Source: a virus. From it: a stretch of DNA of 30,725 bases. The notes beneath the pieces were generated by a model that saw only the letters and a program-made list of their open reading frames with translations, searched no databases and was not told the DNA's origin. Position 1 is the stretch's first letter; each line of letters opens with the position of its first letter. Position numbers and translations under genes: made by a program. The stretch spans positions 1-30,725 of the IMG/VR virus record IMGVR_UViG_3300037264_000605; one strand, given 5' to 3'. Below are positions 14,058-22,600 of the stretch, piece by piece.

Positions 14058-16151
14058 GTGGCCGACCGTAACGTCGTCATCGAGGGATTGATCGAGCTTC
14101 ATCTCGCAGGGAAGGGGGGCGCAGAAGCCGTCGCCTCCATGAAGCAGATCCTCGCCCAGACTAAGGAAGTTGAGAAGTCCACCGGCGGATTCGCCGCCGG
14201 CACCGCGAAGGCCACGGCCGAGGTCGGGAAGCTCGACGCTGCGATGGTCGGCCTTGGGAAAACCGTTGCGGGATACTTTGCCGCGGGTGTTGTCGCTAAC
14301 TTCCTCCGTGATTCCTATATCGGATTCGCCAGAACGGAACGCCAGGCCTTGGCCCTGGAGCATCAGATCCGCGCGCTAGGCGACGAGGCCGGTGCTGTCG
14401 GGCTGCGCGCGTTCATCAAAGACCTCTCGCAGACCTACGGCATCCTCGACGATGATCTCGTGCCTGCGATGCAGCGCGCCGTCGGGGCGTTCAAGGATGT
14501 CAAGGTCTCGCAGGAGATCGTTGGCATCGCGGCTAAGTTCGCGGCGAATGGTATTGGCGATGTCGGGACGAATCTCGACGCCATCGCTCGCTTCTTCCAG
14601 TCGGGGAGCGCCAGGGGCCTCGTGCAGTTCGGCGTAGACATCAAGGGCGCGGCGGATGGAACGATCGATCTCAACGAAGGCTTGCGCGCACTCACGGCGC
14701 AGGCGGGAACGCTTGGGTCTGGGTTCAGAGATGCACAGCGGGATGTCGACGAGCTGAGGATCGCATGGGACAGCCTGAAGGATTCTGTCGCATCCGGGAT
14801 CGGCGGGATGATCGCCGGGCTGCGCGCGGTCAAAGAGCAGACCGATAAGAACACTATCGATGGGATGCGGAGGAACAGAGAGAACCTCTCGATCTCGCAA
14901 AAGGAATGGCTCGACGCCTACGACGCGCGCGAGCAAGCGGCCGTCGATGCGTTCTTTAATGCTGAGACCACCATCGAGGCATCGTCGAGGGCATTCGCGG
15001 AGAAGCAGTCCGGGCGGGACAAGGAAGCGGCCGACAAGAAAGCGGCCGACTTGGTCAAGTCCGAAAGGGACCGGCTGGAGAAGGTGGACGCTCTCGAACA
15101 GCAAAGCCACGACAAGCTCCTCGGCCAACGGGCCGCCAGGGCGGAGGCTGGATCGCAGGAGCAGATCGACATCCTATTGCGGTTGAACGCCTCGATGGAG
15201 GCTGCGGCCATAGAGTCGGCCCGGAAGATCGGTGCTCAGACTGTTGAGATCGAGAAGTTCTTTGCCGGTGAGCGCGACAAGATCCGCGCCGGCAAGGGCG
15301 AGAGCAAGGCGACGAAGGACGCGCGAGAGGCCGAGGACGCTCTCGACCCGAGAGCCGGGTTCGATGAGGTGGAGAAGGCGTACCAGGAGCACCAACTCAC
15401 CCTCACCGCGATCCTCGAGGAGGCCCTCATCGAGCGGTTGCAGTTGGCGATCGATCTTGCTCCAGAAGGTTCGCAGGAGCGGCTTGACGCCATCGCGGGA
15501 CTCGAGGAGGCCGAGTTCGCGCTGAGTACCGAGCGGAAGATCGCAGCGGCGCAAGGCGACGCTGAACTCATCGGAGCGATCAAAGATGCCGCGGCTGAAC
15601 ATGAGAAAGGTCGAATCAAGGCAGTCGAGAAGTTCGGTCTCGATGCCGACAGGGCAAGGTTGCAGAGTAACCTCGCCGCCACGCAGCAAATTGCCGGTGC
15701 TCTGGGCGGCCTCTTTGCGAAGAACAAGGGCTTTGCTATTGCGATGGCGGTCGTCAACACCGCCCTCGGTATCACGATGGCGCTCTCGGATCCCAGCTTG
15801 CCGTCATGGTACGCTCGGGTCGCGGCCGCCATCGTCGTCGCGGCTTCCGGCGTCGCTCAGATCGCAGCCATTCGATCCGCCAGCCCTGGCGGCGGGGGCG
15901 GGTCGATCAGCGCCTCTGGCGGCGGGTTTACGGCGGCCGCGCCGACACAATCCGCAGCGCCTCCTCCGGGTAGTCAGATCGCGCCGGTCTCGCAAGCTCA
16001 GGCTGGCGCGCTCGATTCCCGGGGCCAGCCGGTGGCGGCTGGCGGAACTACGATTAACATTCAGTACGCCTTCGGTGATCGCCAGGCGATGACGAAGCTC
16101 GCGCGCGAGTTGAACAGGGTCAACGCGAACGATCAGGGGAACATCCGGTGA
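14058..16151 (+). CDS. Tail tape measure protein
   Basis: This encodes 697 residues from GTG 14058, three bases after the previous stop. Helix-rich throughout, with an N-terminal AKATAEVGKLDAAMVGLGKT region, a hydrophobic stretch near 72-85, long charged coiled-coil segments (about 270-500), and a hydrophobic C-terminal part (FAIAMAVVNTALGITMAL, then ARVAAAIVVAASGVAQIAAI) with Gly-rich sequence, as in tape measure proteins. The tail length set by such proteins is about 0.15 nm per residue in studied phages, so a tail of roughly 105 nm is inferred. Its stop overlaps the GTG of the next gene (GTGA). Confidence 0.9.
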   Translation: MADRNVVIEGLIELHLAGKGGAEAVASMKQILAQTKEVEKSTGGFAAGTAKATAEVGKLDAAMVGLGKTVAGYFAAGVVANFLRDSYIGFARTERQALALEHQIRALGDEAGAVGLRAFIKDLSQTYGILDDDLVPAMQRAVGAFKDVKVSQEIVGIAAKFAANGIGDVGTNLDAIARFFQSGSARGLVQFGVDIKGAADGTIDLNEGLRALTAQAGTLGSGFRDAQRDVDELRIAWDSLKDSVASGIGGMIAGLRAVKEQTDKNTIDGMRRNRENLSISQKEWLDAYDAREQAAVDAFFNAETTIEASSRAFAEKQSGRDKEAADKKAADLVKSERDRLEKVDALEQQSHDKLLGQRAARAEAGSQEQIDILLRLNASMEAAAIESARKIGAQTVEIEKFFAGERDKIRAGKGESKATKDAREAEDALDPRAGFDEVEKAYQEHQLTLTAILEEALIERLQLAIDLAPEGSQERLDAIAGLEEAEFALSTERKIAAAQGDAELIGAIKDAAAEHEKGRIKAVEKFGLDADRARLQSNLAATQQIAGALGGLFAKNKGFAIAMAVVNTALGITMALSDPSLPSWYARVAAAIVVAASGVAQIAAIRSASPGGGGGSISASGGGFTAAAPTQSAAPPPGSQIAPVSQAQAGALDSRGQPVAAGGTTINIQYAFGDRQAMTKLARELNRVNANDQGNIR

Positions 16152-16390
16152 ACGCTCCAACCGTTTCCGAGATCATCGTGCGTTCGGCGGTCTCACATCT
16201 CCTTCACGCGGTCGCCGCGCATCGCGCCGGGGATCTTGGCGAACGGGAACTCCTCGCCATCACGACTGCGGCGAACGATGCCATCGCGGCCGCGCAGGCG
16301 GGATCGGCCTCGCCCTACGCGGCCTTTGCGGCGAAGGCTAACGCCGCAGTGATGGAGCGCATCGCGGAGCTTGATCATGGTGATGCATGA
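16148..16390 (+). CDS. Small Ala-rich hypothetical protein of the tail module
   Basis: This encodes 80 residues from GTG 16148, which overlaps the tape measure stop. It is highly helical and alanine-rich (HLLHAVAAHRAGDLGERELLAITTAANDAIAAAQAG) with no recognisable motif. It overlaps the next gene by four bases (ATGA at 16387-16390), so it is tightly coupled with the tail operon. It may be a small tail assembly or tip factor; nothing in the sequence decides. Confidence 0.65.
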   Translation: MNAPTVSEIIVRSAVSHLLHAVAAHRAGDLGERELLAITTAANDAIAAAQAGSASPYAAFAAKANAAVMERIAELDHGDA

Positions 16391-18621
16391 GCCTGCGCGC
16401 CTATCGACTCATCTTCACATCGCCATCAGGCGAGGTGTTTGACGTGAGCGACCGCCTAGAGATCGGGCAATTGGGAAGCATCAGCTCGACGCCAGAGACC
16501 GATCTGACGGTCTTGACGCATGGTGACATGGCGATGACCCTCGACGATCACGACGGCGCCGTCTCATCGTTCCTGGAGAATGCGACCCCGACCGACGTCT
16601 ATCAAGTGATGCTGGAGCGCCAGCTCGCCGGCGTTGGCTCATGGGTGAGGTTGTTCGGCGGGATGCTCGACCTTCCTTATTCGCTGTCCTACGACGACAA
16701 GAGGAAGACGGCGCATGTCGCCGCGTACGGGTATACCAAGAAGCTCGAAAGGATCTCGGCCGACACGATCAAGCGGACGTTCGTCGGTAAGACGGCATCC
16801 ATCACAATAGATAGTGCCACGCTCGTATTCATCTCTGGTGAGACGGCTGATCTCGAGGTGGGGGATGTCGTTCGGTTGAACGACGGGCAAAACCGAGAGA
16901 ACTTCATTGTCGACCGCGTCATATCGGCGACGAACGTCGCGACGACGGAGGTCGCAGGTAGAACCTTCACCGGGGTTTACGCCGAGGTCACGACTCAGTT
17001 CTATCGTGACAAGAGCCCGGCGGCGCTCTTAGCGCTTATCGCAACCACGGCTGGCGTCACGCTGAACCCGCGCACCCTGGGCTCGGCTCTGGCAGACATA
17101 CCCATCGCGACACCGTTCACCATAGAGGATCTGAACTTGAGTGGCGTGCCGCAAGGTCTGAGCCCGATCGGGCTCTACGTACATGCCACGTTCCTTTCCG
17201 CCTACGGGACGACGAGGAAGAGGACGACGAGCCCGATCGTCCCATGGACCGATGGGGCCACATCGAACGCCGCACCGTTCGATTGGACGCCCTACTTGTT
17301 CACGGAGCCAGCCGCCCTTGACATCGTCGGAGGTGCGGCCGACACCGGAATGCTCGCCGGGAATCGAACGACTGGGTATGCCTATCACAACCTGCGGAGC
17401 GGGAACAATCTCGGTTTGTGGCGACGGCTCGGCGCCGGGGCCGATACGGCGCTTGGTACATGGTACACGGGAGTAGCCGGCATCGATATGAATAAACAAT
17501 GGGTCGAGATCGACCCGACAAGCGCCCGTACATTCATGACGCATAATGATGTTACCATCGCGGGCGCGCGGGATTTCTTCTATTGGGACGGCACCTTCCA
17601 CGCCATCGACTCATTCAGCGGCGGGCTGCGCTGTCTTCGTGGTAGCGGCGGCGTGACCTACATCCTCATGGTCGACGACAACTACCACCTGCCGGTTGGC
17701 AACCACAACAACTTGAGGATCTACGATCCGGCCCCGACGCCTCCCGCGCTCGTTCGGATCATGCCTTGGGGAAACCTCACGGACGAGATCCTGCACTGGA
17801 CCTTCAGGACGTGGGGCACATCACGGACCGGGGTCGGGGCCAGGTGGATGAGTGTTCTGTTCCACCGCAACAACGAGACCTGGTTGAGGCTCTATAACGC
17901 CGAGGGCCCGCCCTCAGCGTGGTCATTCACTACCGAGTACAAAATCTCATCCGGCGCCTCGACTCGAGGCAGCGTAGGGGACGGAACGAGTAGCGTGCTC
18001 GCTTACACGACGGTGCTCGTCTGGGATGCCGGAGAGGAACTCCTCGCGGGCTTCGCCGGAGGTGTATGGTTCGTTCTATCGCCGTCTTACGCAGGGGTCG
18101 TAAGGTACGCGGACTTCGCGCGGAGTTCCTGCGCTAAGGCGGCGAAGGATGTCGCCGTCATCATCAGCTCCATCGTGCACACCGATGAGTACGGCATCCT
18201 CTCCGTCCTGAATCGAAGGGAGTTGGGCTCCGGAGTTGCCGCCGACATTGGGACGCCTCTCACGTCGACGACGCGCCCGAACTCCGAAGTCTATCGTTCG
18301 TCCGTGAGAGTACGCGGGACCGATGCCCTCGGTAATGCAGTCGACGAGGTTCAGGGTGAGCAGGGGGACTCAGCGCGTCGCGTCTCGATCGACTCGGCTC
18401 TCATCTCCACGCCCGGGATGGCGCTCGCATGCGCGATCGCGACCCTGGCATTCACCTCCAAGATCCGGCGCCAGCGAGACGTCTCGGTTGTGGACGACGG
18501 GACCCCCGTCCCGGTGTTTGGCCGCGTGAAAATGGACGGCGCGGAGTGGTTCGTCTACAAGCTCGAAACTGATCTCGAGCAGGAGACTCATCAGATGACG
18601 CTCCTTGAGGTTTTGCCATGA
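16387..18621 (+). CDS. Tail hub-like protein with large internal beta-rich insert
   Basis: This encodes 744 residues from ATG 16387. The N-terminal part (RAYRLIFTSPSGEVFDVSDRL, then SWVRLFGGMLDLPYSLSYDD and HVAAYGYTKKLERI) and the C-terminal part (NSEVYRSSVRVRG, then RQRDVSVVDDGTPVPVFGRV and VYKLETDLEQETHQMTLLEVL) resemble the two halves of phage distal tail hub proteins. Between about residues 230 and 590 lies a Trp/Tyr/Gly-rich stretch with repeated short beta-strand units (for example FFYWDGTFHAIDSFSGGL), suggesting a propeller-like or lectin-like insert. The hub holds the tail tip, and the insert may contact the host surface. The assignment of the insert is inference. Confidence 0.7.
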   Translation: MSLRAYRLIFTSPSGEVFDVSDRLEIGQLGSISSTPETDLTVLTHGDMAMTLDDHDGAVSSFLENATPTDVYQVMLERQLAGVGSWVRLFGGMLDLPYSLSYDDKRKTAHVAAYGYTKKLERISADTIKRTFVGKTASITIDSATLVFISGETADLEVGDVVRLNDGQNRENFIVDRVISATNVATTEVAGRTFTGVYAEVTTQFYRDKSPAALLALIATTAGVTLNPRTLGSALADIPIATPFTIEDLNLSGVPQGLSPIGLYVHATFLSAYGTTRKRTTSPIVPWTDGATSNAAPFDWTPYLFTEPAALDIVGGAADTGMLAGNRTTGYAYHNLRSGNNLGLWRRLGAGADTALGTWYTGVAGIDMNKQWVEIDPTSARTFMTHNDVTIAGARDFFYWDGTFHAIDSFSGGLRCLRGSGGVTYILMVDDNYHLPVGNHNNLRIYDPAPTPPALVRIMPWGNLTDEILHWTFRTWGTSRTGVGARWMSVLFHRNNETWLRLYNAEGPPSAWSFTTEYKISSGASTRGSVGDGTSSVLAYTTVLVWDAGEELLAGFAGGVWFVLSPSYAGVVRYADFARSSCAKAAKDVAVIISSIVHTDEYGILSVLNRRELGSGVAADIGTPLTSTTRPNSEVYRSSVRVRGTDALGNAVDEVQGEQGDSARRVSIDSALISTPGMALACAIATLAFTSKIRRQRDVSVVDDGTPVPVFGRVKMDGAEWFVYKLETDLEQETHQMTLLEVLP

Positions 18622-19619
18622 GCGGTTATCGGCGGGACCCGGTCATCCGGATCATTCCTCGGAACTCGCCCGAGGAAGTCTACTGGTTCACGGACAACCT
18701 AACCGACGTCGGTTCGCATACGCGGATCATGCTGCACTACGAGCTGATCCAGCAGATGCGCGAAGACATCAACCGATCGTTGCGACCGATCATCTATGGA
18801 TGGCGGCCGGAGGTTACGATCGATTGCGTGATATGGAGTATGACGGATCAGCTATTCCTCTCAAGGATAGAGGAGGCGCTCTCCGACCGCGATGGGTATG
18901 ACGTGTTCCTCTCCATTGACGGTGGGGTCGTCTATCGCCGCGTCATCCTCATGGAGGGCGCGGACGCGAAGCCGATTTCCGGAAAGACGGTCGTCGGGGC
19001 GTCATTCAGCCTCGCCATGAAATGCGTCGACTTGATTTCGCGCCGCCCGGCAATGATGACGGACCAAGGCACGGGCGGCGAACTCATCGAAGATGGCGGC
19101 TTCGAGCAATGGGACACGGCCGCTCAGCCGCGCGCATGGGTGACTGGCTCTGGGGTCGGTACCGTCGCCCAAGAGCTTACGATCATCCGCTCCGGACTTT
19201 CGTCCGCGAAGGTGACGCGCTCAGATGGTGCGACCTTCTTCTCTTTCCAGCAGCGCAACTCGGCAACGAGTATCGAGCCCAGACCTGGCCATTGGTACCG
19301 TGTGCTGGCGTATGCGCGCGGGTCGATAGACATCCCTGCCGGAGGTAGCGGCCCGTTCCGTATCCAGGTCTTCAATGTCAGCAGGAATGAGAGCATCGGG
19401 CCAGACGGCAAGACCATCGGCGGCGACCTCTCGATAACCGGCGTGCTGGCCGCCACGTGGAGCGGAGTCGAACTGTACTTCAGGGTCCCGTCGAACTGGT
19501 TGCCTGCGAACGAGGTCTATTTGCGCTTCGTGGGATATTGGGCGGCTGGCGAATCGCTCTATTACGATGATGCCTCGGTTTACGGTCCGGTATTGCGTCC
19601 AGGGTACGCAACTTGGTGA
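18618..19619 (+). CDS. Tail protein with C-terminal carbohydrate-binding-like domain
   Basis: This encodes 333 residues from ATG 18618, overlapping the hub gene stop. The N-terminal half (RDPVIRIIPRNSPEEVYWFTDNL, then VIWSMTDQLFLSRIEEALSD) looks like a tail tip attachment domain. The C-terminal half, from ELIEDGGFEQWDTAAQPRAW, follows the pattern of CBM4/9-like jelly-roll modules: NGGFE-x-W start, SGLSSAKVTRSDGA, YRVLAYARGS, and a closing LYYDDASVYG strand. Such modules bind polysaccharides, so it may bind a host capsule or cell-surface glycan. Order in the distal tail region supports a receptor-contact role. Confidence 0.75.
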   Translation: MSGYRRDPVIRIIPRNSPEEVYWFTDNLTDVGSHTRIMLHYELIQQMREDINRSLRPIIYGWRPEVTIDCVIWSMTDQLFLSRIEEALSDRDGYDVFLSIDGGVVYRRVILMEGADAKPISGKTVVGASFSLAMKCVDLISRRPAMMTDQGTGGELIEDGGFEQWDTAAQPRAWVTGSGVGTVAQELTIIRSGLSSAKVTRSDGATFFSFQQRNSATSIEPRPGHWYRVLAYARGSIDIPAGGSGPFRIQVFNVSRNESIGPDGKTIGGDLSITGVLAATWSGVELYFRVPSNWLPANEVYLRFVGYWAAGESLYYDDASVYGPVLRPGYATW

Positions 19620-19623
19620 CACC

Positions 19624-22600
19624 ATGAAGCGCTTACTCATCGCTCTCGCCCTCCTGATCGGAGCCAGCGTTGACGCCGCCGTGGAGACAACCACGATCAC
19701 CGGGAAGGTGCTGATCCCTAACGGGAGCGGGAACCCCTACACGGCCGGGACCGTGACCGTTACGCTATCGACTGCCGGGACGGCCGTAGATGGCGGATCT
19801 ACGGTCATCGTCTCCGGCAGGACGACGGCAACGATCGCGGCCGATGGGACTGTATCCTTCGCGGTAGTACCAAACGATGTCATCTCCCCAGAGGGAACGT
19901 ACTACATCGTTAAGTTCAGCCCCACGGCGCCAACGTCGGCGAGCTGGACCGAGAACTGGATCGTCGTTACGACGCCGGACCCGATCACCATCGGGGCTGT
20001 GACTAGGGTTAACACACCGCCCGGGATAGCCGCCCCGGTATCGACTATCCAGGATGAGGGCGCCGATCTAGCGAAGAGGACGAAGCTCAATTTCGTCGGT
20101 GCTGGTGTGACCTGTCTGGATTCTGCGGGCCAGAGCAGGACCGATTGTACTATCACGTCTGGCGGCGGCGGCGGGACGCCTGGTGGCGTCAACCAGGACG
20201 TGCAGGTCAACGTTTCGTCGTCGTTCGGCCCGGCACCTGGGTTCACCGCAAACACGACGACGGGCCAGGTCGCGACCAGATCGCTCGCGATCCCGAACAG
20301 CTTTACGACTTCCGGTGCCGGTCTTTACTTCACCGGCCCCGCGGGTGCTGTGCCGTGGATGACGAACGTCAGCTCGGCTCACGCGTCATACGCCGGGACG
20401 GGCGATGCCTCGGCGGTCGAAGCGCTCAACATCTTCCTGGGCATCAATGCTGGCCCGGCCACGATGCCTTCCGCAACGCAGGTCCATGAGGGGAAAGAGA
20501 ACATCGGGATCGGACCGCATGCGCTCGATGCCCTCACGCTGGGGAACGCAAATACCGCCATAGGTCGGCAGTCGATGACGGGGCTAACGACCGGCCAGTA
20601 CAACGTCGGCATCGGCGGTGGCACGCTTCAGGCCGCGACGACAGCGTTCTCTAATACCGCACTTGGGCAGTCCGCTGGGGTCGATACGACGAGCGGAAAC
20701 AACAACGTCTTCATCGGCGACACGACAGGATCTCCGATCCAAACCGGAGATAAGAACACGATGGTCGGGTCGGCGTCCTATTCGAACGCGGCCGACTCTC
20801 AGAACCGCATCACGCTGGGTTACGGCGTCCTGGCCGACACGGACAAGAAGGCGACCATCGGGAATACCGATACCGAGGCTGGTGGGGCCGGTCTGGGTAC
20901 GACGCTGGTTGAGCTGCGCGGTGCGGTCGCGGTGCGCGATCAGGCGGACGGGTTCAAGGCTACGGTCAGCCCGGCGCCGCTCACAGCGGATCGGGCGCAC
21001 TCGCTCCCGAATGCGGCTGGGACTTATGCGATCACGCAGAGCGCAACCGGGGTACCGGATACTCTCGTCTGTACGAACTGTGTTGACGCGGTGGACGTTG
21101 CCGCGGACGTTGCGACACAGGCCGAGATCGATGCGAAACTGAACGACACCGGAGACACCGGGACCGGAACTTATGACTTCTCCGGTTCTGTGTTCGAACT
21201 CCCCAACGGCACGGCACCGACTGGTACGGATTGTGACGCCGCAGGTGAGGCAGGACGCGTGTTCATCGACACCGACGCCACGAGCGGGCAGCGGGTCTAC
21301 GTCTGCGAGGGCGTCTCGGGCTGGATTCTTCAGGGCGGCGCTGGCGGCGGCTCACTCGCGACGCTCTCCGACGTGACGCTCACGACACCGGCGACAGGAG
21401 CGACCCTCATCAAGAGCGCCGGGAATTGGGTGGATGGACAGCTCGACCTCGCCGACACCGATGCCGTTACCGGGCTGCTTGCGGCCGCCAACGTCGGGAC
21501 CGGGCTTACGGACGCTCAGGTATCAGACACTCTCACGTCATCGTTATTTGTGGGTTCCGGCTCGACGACGACTGCGATCGACCTTGCGACTGCGGAGGTT
21601 GCAGGTTCGCTTGCGGATGCAAGCGTCTCGGATACGCTGACGTGCTCGTTGTTCGTGGGCTCCGGCTCGACGACGACAGCGGTAGACCTGGCGACAGCGG
21701 AGGTCGGAGGTGACCTTCCGTTTACAAGTGTGGCTCAGATCGCAACCGACAGATTGCTCGGACGCGATACGGCCGCTACAGGCGACATCGAACAACTCAC
21801 CGTCGGTGGCGGCATCGAGTTCACTGGGACTGGCATCCAGACTTCGGCGTTCACCGGCGATGTCACGAAGACCGCTGGTGGGACTGCGACCACGATCGCG
21901 GCCGACTCGGTCGCATTGACGACGGACACGACGGGGAGCTACGCCGCCGGAGACGCCGAAGCCGGGGCCGCGCTGACCGGGGACACCGCGACGGCGTTCT
22001 TTACCTTGGGCGCGCTCGAGGTCGCGCGCGGTGGCACCGGAGCAGCCCCAGGGGCAGACGACCAGGCGATCGTCTCCGACTCGACGTCGGCCGCGACCTG
22101 GCGGGCCATCCCCAACTGCGTCGCCAACAACATGCTGACCTACACCGCCGCAACCAACACCTTCGGCTGCGACGCGGACGACGGCGCCGGCGGCGGCGCT
22201 CCTATCGGCGTTGACTACCTCGTCGGGACGGCCGATGCCACGTTGACTTCCGAGATCGTAGTCGGGACCACGCCAGGCGGTGAGCTTGGGAATACGTGGG
22301 CCTCTCCGACGATTGACGATTCGATCACGGTGGCGGGCTGGACGCTCACGACCGCAACGATCACCGATCCGATCCTGGACATCCTCGACTCGGCCGCACC
22401 AGCGCCTACGGTCGAGGGGCGCGTGGAATGGGAGAGTGACGACGATCATCTAATCGTCGGCGATGGCACCGCTCAGGTTGAATTCGTACCCGCCGAAGAC
22501 GTGAGCGGTGATGCAACTATGACCGACGCGGGCGTTCTGACGATTGCGGCGAGCGCCGTGACCCTGACGACTGACGTCACCGGGATTCTTCCTGTCGCGA

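Noticed and set aside
13518-14091. Programmed frameshift in the tail chaperone gene
   Set aside because: The alternative frame at 13864-14091 is Ser/Arg-rich without a chaperone-like pattern, and no X XXY YYZ slippery heptamer was seen near the end of the gene.
16148-16390. Tail fibre assembly or lysis function for the small Ala-rich protein
   Set aside because: No membrane segment or motif supports either; only position in the tail operon is informative.
21544-22449. Antisense open frame of 301 residues within the tail fibre gene
   Set aside because: It is very Arg-rich and opposite a repeat-bearing fibre gene. The repeats also appear in it, as expected for a shadow.
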